The notes: a model not told the origin generated them from the letters alone. A DNA stretch of 64,000 nucleotides from Sphingomonas sp. UV9 (GCF_004101245.1 NZ_SCIN01000003.1:744001-808000); one strand, 5' to 3'. Positions 1 through 8,415 are shown, numbered from the stretch's first letter. A program made the numbers and translations.

Positions 1-2462
1 GCGACGACACATTCGCCTTTAAATCCGAATGCCTCTGTCATCGACAGCAAAAACCCGAACGGTTTTACCTGATCGCGATAGGGACGGGTGGCGTTGTAGC
101 GCTTGAACCATGCGAGCAATTCCGGCGAAGTTGCAGAATAGCGACTGATGGCCGGATTAAGCAGCGCGGGGTGATAATCGAGCCTGACCTGATCGGGTGT
201 GTCATGCAACGAGGCCATCACAATGTGATGCCACAAATCGCAATGCCAGCGCTCGATGCCCGTGCCTAAAACTGAATCGTGCGGGACAGGTAAATCGGTT
301 GGCGCATCCTTCTCCTCATACGGCTTCACGAGATGCCCAAGTCCGTGCGCCGATACCTTGCGCATAATAGGCGTGCCGTCCGTCGCATAATTGAACAACG
401 CGTAGCGCTTCGACGATATGGCGAGACAGTAGAGCGGTTCCGGTTCGCCCGTTGCTAGCGAGCTGTTCACATCCTCAATTTTCAGGATCGACCCGCCAAA
501 GTCGTAGGGATTGAGCGAGGCAAACCAGTCGACGACAGTCGTAGCCCGCCTTGCGAACTCGTCCGAACCCATGTCGTCCGGCTTGGCGATTGCCATGCTG
601 TCCGTGTCGCAAAATGACCAATCCAATCCTTGATCGGCAATAAGGCGTTCGGTGATAGCAAGCATGAGGCGTGCCGCGCCGGTGATCAGCGTGGCCAAAA
701 GCGGGTGGAAATACGTTCCCGGCATTTCGCTCTTGTCGGTCTTAAAGCTGTAGGGTTGGCAGGTCGCGCTATGCACGGTCATCGGCTTGCGGAATGGCCG
801 CGTCTCGACATTGACCTCTACCCAAATCCCATAGCTGGTCGAGTTTGCGCAGATTTTGAGCGCGTGCTGTTCCGTGTCTAGCCGGACGCGCTCATCACCT
901 TTTGCCGCTTTCATATCCTGCTTAACCGTCTGGCGAAGCTCGATGACCCGTTTGAACATGTCCGTCGTAAGCGGATCCACGCAGTATAAGGGGTTTCCGG
1001 CTATGTTGATCGGGCGCAATCCAGATTGCACCTCACCCGGCAAAAACGTCAGCGCTTCGACAACCTTTGGCGCCTTGCCGGTCAGCAGTTTTGCGGCGAC
1101 GCAGTCGGCAAGCGTAAACCACAGTGGCAACTCGGCACTCAGATAGTTGGCGCCGATGGTGGTTGCGGGCTCGCCTTCGTATCCGGCGCGAACAGGAAAA
1201 ATGTCGGCATCAGGCAGGACACGAACAAGCGTCGTCATTTGCGACCATGTCTCTTGCGATTGCAGAGCGTCCAAGTCGATCCGATCGAGAAACGACCGCG
1301 TTTCGTCAGACGTATCACGCCATGTCATGCCTTCTGCGATCACGAAGCGCCACAGCCCCATGAGCGTACAAACGGTTGGGTACATGGACAGGAAATCGCA
1401 GAGCATTACCTGCCGGATTTCGCGCCTGATCCTCACTTCCGATCGGCCGCCGTAATAGCTCGCCATAATCTGAGCGATAACGTTGCTAGGGACCTCGGGC
1501 TGGCTTTTGCGCCACGGCACGATGCCCATTTCGCGGATATAGCCCTTGCCTATACTCGCTTCGCTATAGACCTTTTCCGGGATGGTACGGGTAAGGTTGA
1601 GCTTGTCGAAGCGGTCAATCAGTTCCGCATAGCATTCCCAAGTGGCCTGCACGTCGCGCACGGCATAATGTATCATGTCCTCGGTCACTGGACCGGCAAA
1701 CTCGTCGAAATCGAGCTTGGGGTTCGGCACCACAAGAAACCGTGACAATGACGACAGCGAGAAGCCCCGTGCGAAGATCGCGTTTGCGAGTGTTTTTACA
1801 TCGACGAAATGCCCGCGTCGAATACCAGTTCTGACGCCACGGTTGCGCTGCCCCCGTCCGTCCGGTTGGCGCATCGGTGCCGCGAAGGACATCGATGCGG
1901 CCTTTTGCGACATATGCTTGATGCGGACAGTCGGGTAGATTTTCTGGCACGATAGGGCGAACGTGAACGCTCCGCGCATCGTAGCTGTCTCACTATCGAG
2001 CGGCACCCGTGCGGTGCCGTGACGGATCGCTAGTCGCGATATATCAAACGGTAGATTAAACCCGACGATTGTGGCGCGGTGCTGATACGCTTGTGCGAAG
2101 AATACCTCGTCTACAAATTCTTCGCGTGTGCGCAGCGTCAATCCGTTAGCATAGGCATAAGCCCGCAGCGTCGCCAGTTCATCAGACGTGACGCCCTCCG
2201 GGTCGTAGAAAGCGCCGGACTCTTCCAGCGTGTCGCCGCTGCGGTATTGATACGCGCCGAATCTCAAAGATTGCGCGGCATCAGTGCCCGTCTCGGTATC
2301 GAAGATCAGGACGCGGCCTGACGATGGCGTAACCGATGCTTTTCTCGGGGTCTTTGGCCTTGCGCCAACCTCGTCGGGCAGAACCCTGAACGTTGGCACG
2401 GCGTAAGCGCGAAGCGCGACCGCCAATTCATCGGTGACGGGCGGGATGGGAAAGCCGCTCAT
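1..2462 (-). CDS. Family B DNA polymerase with 3'-5' exonuclease (partial, runs off left edge)
   Basis: Reading leftward from an ATG at 2462-2460 the frame stays open for 820 codons to the window edge. The N-terminal part carries a DnaQ-like exonuclease: FDTETG (D55, E57), GFNLPFD (N136, D140) and YAVRD (Y267, D270 approx.). The polymerase motifs follow in family-B order: motif A DFLSMYPT (about 356-363), motif B K-x3-NSTSYG (K535, N539) and motif C CDTDS (D618, D620). All catalytic acidic residues are present, so the protein looks active. The start overlaps the stop of the upstream HNH gene as ATGA, indicating translational coupling. Host replication in this lineage uses family C polymerase, so a family-B enzyme beside solo Cas1 points to a self-synthesising element (inference). 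Neither the C-terminus nor any gene beyond it is visible. Confidence 0.9.
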   Translation of the reverse strand, partial: MSGFPIPPVTDELAVALRAYAVPTFRVLPDEVGARPKTPRKASVTPSSGRVLIFDTETGTDAAQSLRFGAYQYRSGDTLEESGAFYDPEGVTSDELATLRAYAYANGLTLRTREEFVDEVFFAQAYQHRATIVGFNLPFDISRLAIRHGTARVPLDSETATMRGAFTFALSCQKIYPTVRIKHMSQKAASMSFAAPMRQPDGRGQRNRGVRTGIRRGHFVDVKTLANAIFARGFSLSSLSRFLVVPNPKLDFDEFAGPVTEDMIHYAVRDVQATWECYAELIDRFDKLNLTRTIPEKVYSEASIGKGYIREMGIVPWRKSQPEVPSNVIAQIMASYYGGRSEVRIRREIRQVMLCDFLSMYPTVCTLMGLWRFVIAEGMTWRDTSDETRSFLDRIDLDALQSQETWSQMTTLVRVLPDADIFPVRAGYEGEPATTIGANYLSAELPLWFTLADCVAAKLLTGKAPKVVEALTFLPGEVQSGLRPINIAGNPLYCVDPLTTDMFKRVIELRQTVKQDMKAAKGDERVRLDTEQHALKICANSTSYGIWVEVNVETRPFRKPMTVHSATCQPYSFKTDKSEMPGTYFHPLLATLITGAARLMLAITERLIADQGLDWSFCDTDSMAIAKPDDMGSDEFARRATTVVDWFASLNPYDFGGSILKIEDVNSSLATGEPEPLYCLAISSKRYALFNYATDGTPIMRKVSAHGLGHLVKPYEEKDAPTDLPVPHDSVLGTGIERWHCDLWHHIVMASLHDTPDQVRLDYHPALLNPAISRYSATSPELLAWFKRYNATRPYRDQVKPFGFLLSMTEAFGFKGECVV

Positions 2463-2821
2463 TTCGGACCACCTTCGACCACGCTCGCGCGTGCAATCAG
2501 CGCTAGACCAAACTCCTGCAGTTTTTCGACGATGATGCGGAGCATATCGACCAGCCCCAAAAGAAAATGACCAATCGTGCTCAACAGTGGGTCGGCTTTG
2601 GGATCGACCGGCGGGTGATCTTTTTGCAAATCGCTCAGGACGCGATGGCAGTTCCGACAGATACAGACCGTTGCCTCATCTTGGCCGTGATCGGCGACGT
2701 GATGCAGTTCGAGGCATTGCCACCGATCGTCACCGCACTTGGCGCAGCGTGGATCATTGGTGCCAAGTATTTCCAAGCGCCGCTGTTTACGGGTTTCGCG
2801 GGCAATTTCGATCGTATTCAT
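2459..2821 (-). CDS. HNH nuclease of the casposon-like element
   Basis: A 120-residue protein with a compact zinc-finger HNH fold: CAKC, then LELHH, then CRNCHR, which gives two CxxC knuckles, the HH pair and the Asn-x-Cys-His end of the motif. The C-terminal 45 residues are hydrophobic and amphipathic, without a clear membrane anchor. Its stop overlaps the ATG of the polymerase gene by 4 bases (ATGA), and the upstream 191-aa gene ends 11 bases before its start, so these genes form one leftward transcription unit. HNH nucleases accompany Cas1 and PolB in several described casposons. Its target (element ends, host DNA or competitor DNA) cannot be told from sequence. Confidence 0.8.
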   Translation of the reverse strand: MNTIEIARETRKQRRLEILGTNDPRCAKCGDDRWQCLELHHVADHGQDEATVCICRNCHRVLSDLQKDHPPVDPKADPLLSTIGHFLLGLVDMLRIIVEKLQEFGLALIARASVVEGGPK

Positions 2822-2832
2822 CTATAGTACTT

Positions 2833-3408
2833 TCACAGACTAAGCCGGTAGATTTCGTGGAATGGCTCGTCCCCGGCGTGGGCGAGACGGCGAAGTGTGT
2901 TCGGGCCGGTTTCGAGCGGGTGAGACACACCGCGATCATCGGTCACCGATCTGCCCGCAAATGGGGCCAACAGGTCAGCATCATTGGTGTTGAGAAAAGC
3001 TTTTACGGCATTGAGATGGTCGCCGTTGAGCGACGCCTGATCAAAGCCACGCAGTCGGGTGGTCGAAGCCTTGCCCTTAGATATGACGGTCATTTCACGA
3101 ATGCGGTAATCTGTAATCTTCAGGGTACGCCCGCGTCCTTCGACTTGGACGTTCTCACGCAGGAATCGGCGGAGACGTTCGGGCGCGATGTGAAGTGCTC
3201 TTGCCGACGCGGCTTGATCGCGTGAATGGCGGTAGAGTTTTAGTGCGGCTTCAAAACGGGCGCTGTCTTTAGCCGTTGCCGGAAGGATTGGCCTTTCGCC
3301 TTCCCTCGCGTGTCCCCGAGCCTGCGAACGTGACAGGCCGCGTTCCGCCGCCTTAACGAGGCGGCGTTGATATTCAGCACTGTAATTGCGCAATCGGGGC
3401 ATCGACAT
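2833..3408 (-). CDS. Hypothetical protein of the casposon-like operon, possible HTH
   Basis: A 191-residue basic protein. Residues 45-85 are helical and rich in Arg and Ala (SARALHIAPERLRRFL segment), resembling a helix-turn-helix in which a short second helix precedes LRRFL. The N-terminal 30 residues are also strongly basic. I recognise no catalytic motif or named family. It lies between the 203-aa gene (gap about 126 bp containing a perfect hairpin) and the HNH gene (gap 11 bp), so it is probably co-transcribed with HNH and polB. An accessory DNA-binding role in replication or transposition is inference from position and composition only. Confidence 0.6.
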   Translation of the reverse strand: MSMPRLRNYSAEYQRRLVKAAERGLSRSQARGHAREGERPILPATAKDSARFEAALKLYRHSRDQAASARALHIAPERLRRFLRENVQVEGRGRTLKITDYRIREMTVISKGKASTTRLRGFDQASLNGDHLNAVKAFLNTNDADLLAPFAGRSVTDDRGVSHPLETGPNTLRRLAHAGDEPFHEIYRLSL

Positions 3409-3482
3409 TCACCATCGCCGGTCGCGAAAATGCGAGGCGTCGATGGTAGGATCGTCAAACTACACAGGGTTGGGCAGAGTCT

Positions 3483-3512
3483 GAGTTTCCATAGCCCTTT
3501 TTATGGAAACTC
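3483..3512. other. Perfect 11-bp inverted repeat (hairpin)
   Basis: Arms 3483-3493 (GAGTTTCCATA) and 3502-3512 (TATGGAAACTC) are perfect complements around an 8-base loop. It lies in the gap between two leftward genes. On the minus strand no T-run follows, so it is not a good rho-independent terminator. It could be an operator or an attenuator of the HNH-polB unit. Confidence 0.55.
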
Positions 3513-3534
3513 TGAGAACTATGAACCAGCTATT

Positions 3535-4146
3535 TCAGTTACTTAACCTCTTGAGGTGGTTCCATATGACGGTATGGCTCGGACGCGAGCGTTTCGGAAA
3601 CTTTGCCGGATTTTGCGCTGCAACCTCGGCCTGAATGGCCACAATCCGCTTTTCCTGACTGCGTTCCTCGAATTGCGGGTCAGTAATCCGCAAACGCTCT
3701 ATTGCTGCCTCGATCAGCGGCGTGAACGGCTTTGGCCCCCGCTTTTTCGGTACAAGGGACGGCGCCTCGATGGCAGTACTCGAAGGTGACAATCGTTCAG
3801 GCGGACTGATTCTGACGCTCTCGTACCGCCAACCTGCCATCTCAAGATCGTCGTGTTTTCCCGCGCTAAGGCTCGGGCGATCGTGGAAAAAGTGTAGGGG
3901 AATAGGTATCGGTCCATCGCTCACTGTTGGCGTGACGCAACGTCCAATTGCTGTGAGTTTCCCGTCGCGCAAACGTTCCCAAAGGTCGATAACCAACATG
4001 GCGCGGTTTGCCTCGATGCCGCCCTCGGTGTCTGCATCACGGTACAGTTGCACAAGGCGATCGTCCCCAAACTCTACCAGCGCGTCGTTAAACGCGACGC
4101 CACTTTGCCATTGGTCGAACGATGCTGACTGATACGATTGGGACAT
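3535..4146 (-). CDS. Hypothetical protein with C-terminal HTH-like segment, casposon-like operon
   Basis: About 203 residues from the ATG at 4146; an in-frame ATG at 4230 would add 28 residues but would leave only 15 bases to cas1. Neither candidate has a strong Shine-Dalgarno sequence. The middle is unremarkable. A basic linker (PKKRGPKPF) precedes a helical C-terminus ending in SHTVIWNHLKRLSN, which looks like the recognition helix of a small HTH. It is the first gene of the leftward unit and is divergent from cas1, with about 100 bp between them that must hold both promoters. It may be the regulator of the element. I do not recognise a named family. Confidence 0.6.
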   Translation of the reverse strand: MSQSYQSASFDQWQSGVAFNDALVEFGDDRLVQLYRDADTEGGIEANRAMLVIDLWERLRDGKLTAIGRCVTPTVSDGPIPIPLHFFHDRPSLSAGKHDDLEMAGWRYESVRISPPERLSPSSTAIEAPSLVPKKRGPKPFTPLIEAAIERLRITDPQFEERSQEKRIVAIQAEVAAQNPAKFPKRSRPSHTVIWNHLKRLSN

Positions 4147-4245
4147 ATCAAGAGGGGCATAATAGCGCCGCGTTAACGTTGAATTGCTGCGGCAAATCAG
4201 CCGATTTCGGCTAGGTTCATTGCAACGCAATCGGATGACCCGCGA

Positions 4246-5319
4246 ATGCTTGAAACTGCCATTTTTGCCAAAAACGATCCCGACGCGGATTGGGCAGAGC
4301 GATCTGAGTTTTGGTTGCAGTCGATCGTTGCCGATAAGCCAAAACGCCGGCTACGCCAGCGTAATCCCGCACCCCTGGTTTTGTGTGGGCATGGCGTTTC
4401 AATGCGGATTGAAAACGGCTCTCTCGTTATTCGCGATGGCTTCACCCATTATCCACAGAAACAATCCAAGTATCGATTTTTCCCGCATGATTTAGAATTG
4501 CCAAGCCGCATCCTATTGCTGGATGGCAGCGGGACGCTTTCCTTTGACGTGTTGTCATGGCTCGCGGAGCAGGACGTTGCACTGGCGCGGGTGAAATGGA
4601 CCGGCGAGGTCGCCACGGTGGCAAGTGGTGGCGGCTATTCCGCCGATCGCGATAAGCTTGCTTGGCAAAATAAACTCCGCAATGACAATGTTCAGCGACT
4701 AGCCTTCGCAGCAGACCTTATCCGCCAGAAAATCACCGCGAGCATTACGACGTTAGAAATTGACATCCCGGCATCGCACGTACAGCGCGTCGCGATAAGT
4801 AAAGCGCATGCAGGGATCGATCAGCTCAAGTTTAAAACATTTGACGACTTGAATGCTATATTCGCAATCGAGGGCGAATGTGCATCCGCCTACTTCGCCG
4901 CGTGGAATGGACTGCCTATCGCTTGGACCGGTGCCGTACGCCGACCCGTACCCGAAAGTTGGCGAACCTTTAGCGGGCGTAGTTCATTAGCTACTGGCGT
5001 GAAGGCAGAAAACCGCAATGCCTCGCACCCCATCAACGCCCTGCTAAACTACGCATATGCCGTAAAGCTGGCGCACATGCAGTTACAGGCAATTGCCGAT
5101 GGCTACGACCCCACGTTTGGAATCATGCACAATGGACGGCGCGGCAAACCAGCTTTCATACTCGACCTGATCGAGCCGCAACGCCCCGTCGTCGACTCGC
5201 TGATTTTGCGGTTCGTCAGCGAAAGGCGCTTTGCAGCCGCCGATTTCACTCTGCGAACAGATGGCGTGTGTCGCTTGTCGCCGCAACTTGCCCGTGCGGT
5301 AGCCAACTTGGTCAAGTGA
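4246..5319 (+). CDS. cas1: Solo Cas1 endonuclease/integrase (candidate casposase)
   Basis: A 357-residue Cas1 homologue. An extra N-terminal stretch of about 45 residues precedes the beta-sheet domain (LVLCGHGVSMRIENG, then SRILLLDGSG and DVLSWLAEQDVAL). The helical catalytic domain holds the metal ligands E209 (IFAIEGECASAYF), H295 (FGIMH) and D307/E310 (ILDLIEPQRP), preceded by the typical LNYAYAV segment. The catalytic set is therefore intact. No cas2, cas4, effector gene or repeat-spacer array is seen within the window. The neighbours are a family-B polymerase and an HNH nuclease. Cas1 proteins in that setting act as integrases of casposons. Unlike several characterised casposases this one ends soon after the catalytic domain (CRLSPQLARAVANLVK), with no added C-terminal HTH. 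GC is clearly below that of the chromosome to the right. Confidence 0.9.
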   Translation: MLETAIFAKNDPDADWAERSEFWLQSIVADKPKRRLRQRNPAPLVLCGHGVSMRIENGSLVIRDGFTHYPQKQSKYRFFPHDLELPSRILLLDGSGTLSFDVLSWLAEQDVALARVKWTGEVATVASGGGYSADRDKLAWQNKLRNDNVQRLAFAADLIRQKITASITTLEIDIPASHVQRVAISKAHAGIDQLKFKTFDDLNAIFAIEGECASAYFAAWNGLPIAWTGAVRRPVPESWRTFSGRSSLATGVKAENRNASHPINALLNYAYAVKLAHMQLQAIADGYDPTFGIMHNGRRGKPAFILDLIEPQRPVVDSLILRFVSERRFAAADFTLRTDGVCRLSPQLARAVANLVK

Positions 5320-5410
5320 AATGAAAGTTTGACTGCTTTCAACCCTGCCAAGGACCGCTGGCATTTCTCCTTCGATTGAACCTCGTGGTGCGTCCGCCTG
5401 TCCATTTAAT

Positions 5411-6454
5411 TTAACTTCTCACGCCTGGCATTCGAAACTCTAGTCCTGTAATTTCGCAGGCCATCTCGTCGATGAATTGAGATGGAGCTAGCTCGATAAA
5501 TTCAGTTAAGAGCCAGTTCGCTGAACCCGAGAGGTGTAAAGACAGTCCTTTAGGATCATATCGTGCAAGTTCGCTAAGTCGGTGCATACCTAACAGCATC
5601 AAAGTAAGACCGTACCTATCAATTGAATTGATCGAAGATATACGCCTTTTGAGATACCACAGGCCTTTAGCTGCAGAGATAGACACGACATCGACGCGAA
5701 GTTTTCGATGATATTCTCGAAGTCGAGCTAGCGATCGATCTTTATCGTCTTGCGACGCGCCTCGCTTGGGAAACCAGGAAATCCGCGCCTTCCGGCGAAT
5801 TACCCAGCGATCCTCAATGCCTTCATCGATCTCAAATCCAGGTGGCATGTGTCGGAGCACCCGCCGATCGGCATCAAGCCCTTCAACCTCGCCCTCCAAC
5901 CAAATCTTATTCTGAGTAGGGTGCCTTACGTAAGCCACATTAGAAAGAGCCATAAATAGGCCAGAAGACTTACGGCGAGTAAGTGTATAGGCTCTATGGA
6001 TAAATGGCAGATTTGCCAGTATGTCTTCTAGTGAATGGGATCGACGAAGCTCTTTTTCGTTAAGGTGCCGAGATAGCTCTGCGGCTACTCCAGAATTTTG
6101 CAGCTTGCTTATCTCATTGACGAGCGAGCTCCTGGAGGATGCTGCTGATCCAGAAACCCCGTGAGATTCCGAAAAACTAATACCCTTAACTACAAGTAAG
6201 GCTTTTGTCGCATTTAGCATGCAATAATAAGCAGTTAGCGGGGCTGATGTTGCAGGCAGAAGTTTGGTTGCTGAATGAAAACTTTTAGCTTGAGTCCAAT
6301 AAAATAGCGCCTCAGCTTGGCGCTGCCTTTTCAGCCATAGTTCGACATACTGGAAAGCGTCCCTAGCAAGAACTGTCTTTGTTCCCAGTTCAGGCGCGGT
6401 TATAGCCTTTTGAAAGAAAACCTCTCGATTTGAAAACCGAAGAATATCTGCCAT
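5411..6454 (-). CDS. YaaC-like protein, low-GC neighbour of the Cas1 element
   Basis: A 347-residue protein. The segment APLTAYYCMLNATKALLVV (about 70-90) matches the helical core of YaaC-like proteins, a family of unknown biochemical function seen in bacilli and scattered through accessory regions of other bacteria. The rest is helical with a conserved-looking basic stretch around residues 165-230. No signal peptide or membrane span is seen. The gene converges on cas1 (91 bp between stops) and has the lowest GC in the window (about 40-48% by eye), with rare A/T-ending codons, so it looks recently acquired. Whether it is inside the element or an adjacent insertion is not decided by the sequence. 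Confidence 0.6.
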   Translation of the reverse strand: MADILRFSNREVFFQKAITAPELGTKTVLARDAFQYVELWLKRQRQAEALFYWTQAKSFHSATKLLPATSAPLTAYYCMLNATKALLVVKGISFSESHGVSGSAASSRSSLVNEISKLQNSGVAAELSRHLNEKELRRSHSLEDILANLPFIHRAYTLTRRKSSGLFMALSNVAYVRHPTQNKIWLEGEVEGLDADRRVLRHMPPGFEIDEGIEDRWVIRRKARISWFPKRGASQDDKDRSLARLREYHRKLRVDVVSISAAKGLWYLKRRISSINSIDRYGLTLMLLGMHRLSELARYDPKGLSLHLSGSANWLLTEFIELAPSQFIDEMACEITGLEFRMPGVRS

Positions 6455-6632
6455 TTGGGGACCCGACCTTTTTGTAGGCGCTTAGGCCACCAACTACGAT
6501 CTTTGCATACGCAGGGGTCCGACGGAAGTGGCCCGGTTTCTCAAAGTGGTTTGAACATTATGATACAAGGGCTCCAGCCACAGACGCCCCAGCCTGTGGT
6601 CACAAATGCAATTTCAACCTGCTATCACTATA
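6455..6632. other. Gene-free transition between low-GC island and chromosome
   Basis: No convincing gene. Base composition changes here from the low-GC island to the high-GC chromosome. Two imperfect direct copies, GGGGACCCGAC (6457-6467) and GGGGTCCGAC (6514-6523), lie about 55 bp apart, and CCACAG/CTGTGG form a small hairpin near 6580-6600. No tRNA gene or long terminal inverted repeat could be recognised, so the right end of the mobile element is not fixed. Confidence 0.4.
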
Positions 6633-6733
6633 CCCCCCGGCGGAGGCCGGGGTCCAGTTGGGGGACGTCGTTGATACGCGGTGCGCGTCGTTACTCCGGC
6701 CTACCCAGCTGGACCCCGGCCTCCGCCGGGGTG
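6633..6733. repeat. Paired palindromic intergenic repeat, type CCCCGGCGGAGGCCGGGG
   Basis: Two outward-mirrored arms (6634-6659 and 6708-6732), each carrying its own short palindrome built on CCGGCGGAGGCCGG, flank a variable centre. A second member is at 22264-22367. The layout is that of a REP-doublet (BIME-like) cassette. Confidence 0.8.
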
Positions 6734-6780
6734 GTGACTGTGGGGGGCGTAGTGCCGACGCCCCTACGCGGCTCGATCGC

Positions 6781-8415
6781 CTACAACCCTACCGCCAGCT
6801 TGCTGAACAGCGTCCAGCTCACCGGCGCCTTGCCGTACGCCGCCTCCAGCGCCGCCGGCTTGTCATACGCCGCAACCGTCCCGCCAAGCGCCAGCCCGAG
6901 CGGCCCGACGATCTGCAGCCGGTACGCATAGCCGAGCTCCGCCTTGGTCACGCGGAACTTGGTGTCGTGCAGAGGATCTTCGTGATCGGGAAACAGCTCG
7001 TCGTTCGCGACATTCTCGACCCGGCCGAACACCGCATGGTGCGCCGAAAGCTCGTACGTCGCCTCGGCAAGGAACGCGCTCAGTTTCTCCCCCGGCACGC
7101 GGTCCTTCAGGCTGTACGCGAACGTCGTCGCAAGCCCGCCCCGCGCATATTGCACGCTGGCGGTCGTGCGGTTCTCGTCCTCGCCCGGATGCTGCGCCTC
7201 GGGCTCCTTCAGCCGGCCGTGGCTGACCTGCACCGCCACGAATGGCGACGGCGTCCACGTCCCCCGCACGCTCCACGAATCGAGCCTGGGCGTCTCAATC
7301 CCCCAGCGATGCTCGTCGGGCTCGCGCCCCTTGAACGCCGATGCCTCCAGCTGGAACGCGGGCGTCGCATAGCCCGCCGTCACCACCCCGTAAGTGATGT
7401 GAGTCGAATCGAACCAGTGATGCGTGATCGGCGACATCGGCTGATACCGCGCCGAGCCCCGGTGCATGAACGCGCTCGGCCCCAGCGCCGGCTCGCCGAC
7501 CGGCCCGCCATACAGGAACACGGTGGCGCCATTGCCGAGCCGGTAATCGAGCTTGGCGGCCAGCTCCATGAACAGATCGTGCGGATGCTGGCGATCGACC
7601 AGCGGACGGTCGTTCGCCAGCTCGCCGGTCGCGAACAAGTTCGTATAGCCGCGCGCGCCCATCAGCGGTTCGAGGCTGTTCATCGTACGCAGCTGGATAT
7701 GAAACCGGTCACCCAGATCGCGGTCCGCCATCAGCATCGCCATCGACTGCACGAACGCCTCACTTCGCCCACGCGGGCCACCCTGGTCGGTCACGACGCC
7801 CCAGGCATAGCCATGCGCCATCAGCATCCACTCGCCCGCCTGCGTCATATAGCCGCGCATCGGCCCCTCGGCCGCCGGCAGTCGCGAGGTGCCGCTGCCC
7901 TGGCTGTAGAACCCGGCGGACGTCCCCATCGCCATCCCCGCCATCGCGGCCCCTGCAGGCGCCTTGGCGAGCGCGGCATCGGACGCCGCGCGGTAGGCGG
8001 GGTCTGCGATCATCGCGTGGCCCCCCGCGCCATGATCCATGGTGTCGTGTTGCATCGCAGGCGCCATCTGACCGGCCGGCATCGCGCCATGATCCATTTG
8101 CGCATGATCCATGCCCGGCATAACCTCGGGCGCCGAAGCCGGGGGCAGCTGAGCCGCTTCGGCTGGCGCGGCCGGCATCGCATGCCCCATAGCGGTGTGA
8201 TCCATGGTCGAATGATCGACCGGACTTGCCGCAGGCCCCTGTCGCGCTGCCGGGGCACGCCGAACCGCAACCCGCGGTTTCGCCTTCCTGGCGCTAGTCT
8301 TCTTGGGCGACGCATCTGGCATGGTCATGCCAGGCGCCATCGCGTGTTGCGCCACCGCCGAAACAGGCAGCATCGCCGCCGCGGCACCGGCCGCGAGCAC
8401 AATAGGTCGAATCAT
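6781..8415 (-). CDS. Met/His-rich putative copper-related outer-membrane protein
   Basis: A 544-residue exported protein: residues 1-22 form a signal peptide ending AVAQ. Residues 23-170 are low-complexity and packed with MDH, MxH and HxM motifs (for example DHSTMDHTAMGHAM and MDHAQMDHGAM), the usual ligand pattern for periplasmic Cu(I)/Cu(II) binding. From about residue 190 to the end the sequence alternates polar and hydrophobic residues with aromatic girdles and ends in a hydrophobic strand (FSKLAVGL), as an outer-membrane beta-barrel would. A role in copper binding or export is inferred. It follows the 123-aa Cys/Met-His gene by 54 bp in the same direction and is probably co-transcribed. 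A long open frame on the opposite strand is an antisense artefact. Confidence 0.7.
   Translation of the reverse strand: MIRPIVLAAGAAAAMLPVSAVAQHAMAPGMTMPDASPKKTSARKAKPRVAVRRAPAARQGPAASPVDHSTMDHTAMGHAMPAAPAEAAQLPPASAPEVMPGMDHAQMDHGAMPAGQMAPAMQHDTMDHGAGGHAMIADPAYRAASDAALAKAPAGAAMAGMAMGTSAGFYSQGSGTSRLPAAEGPMRGYMTQAGEWMLMAHGYAWGVVTDQGGPRGRSEAFVQSMAMLMADRDLGDRFHIQLRTMNSLEPLMGARGYTNLFATGELANDRPLVDRQHPHDLFMELAAKLDYRLGNGATVFLYGGPVGEPALGPSAFMHRGSARYQPMSPITHHWFDSTHITYGVVTAGYATPAFQLEASAFKGREPDEHRWGIETPRLDSWSVRGTWTPSPFVAVQVSHGRLKEPEAQHPGEDENRTTASVQYARGGLATTFAYSLKDRVPGEKLSAFLAEATYELSAHHAVFGRVENVANDELFPDHEDPLHDTKFRVTKAELGYAYRLQIVGPLGLALGGTVAAYDKPAALEAAYGKAPVSWTLFSKLAVGL

Noticed and set aside
3483..3512. 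Rho-independent terminator
   Set aside because: The stem is perfect but AT-rich and no T-run follows on the transcribed strand.
5320..5410. CRISPR array next to cas1
   Set aside because: The 91-bp gap holds no repeated units, and no repeat-spacer pattern was seen anywhere from 1 to 6632.
6455..6600. tRNA gene or tRNA 3' end as casposon target
   Set aside because: No cloverleaf or T-arm consensus could be recognised on either strand.
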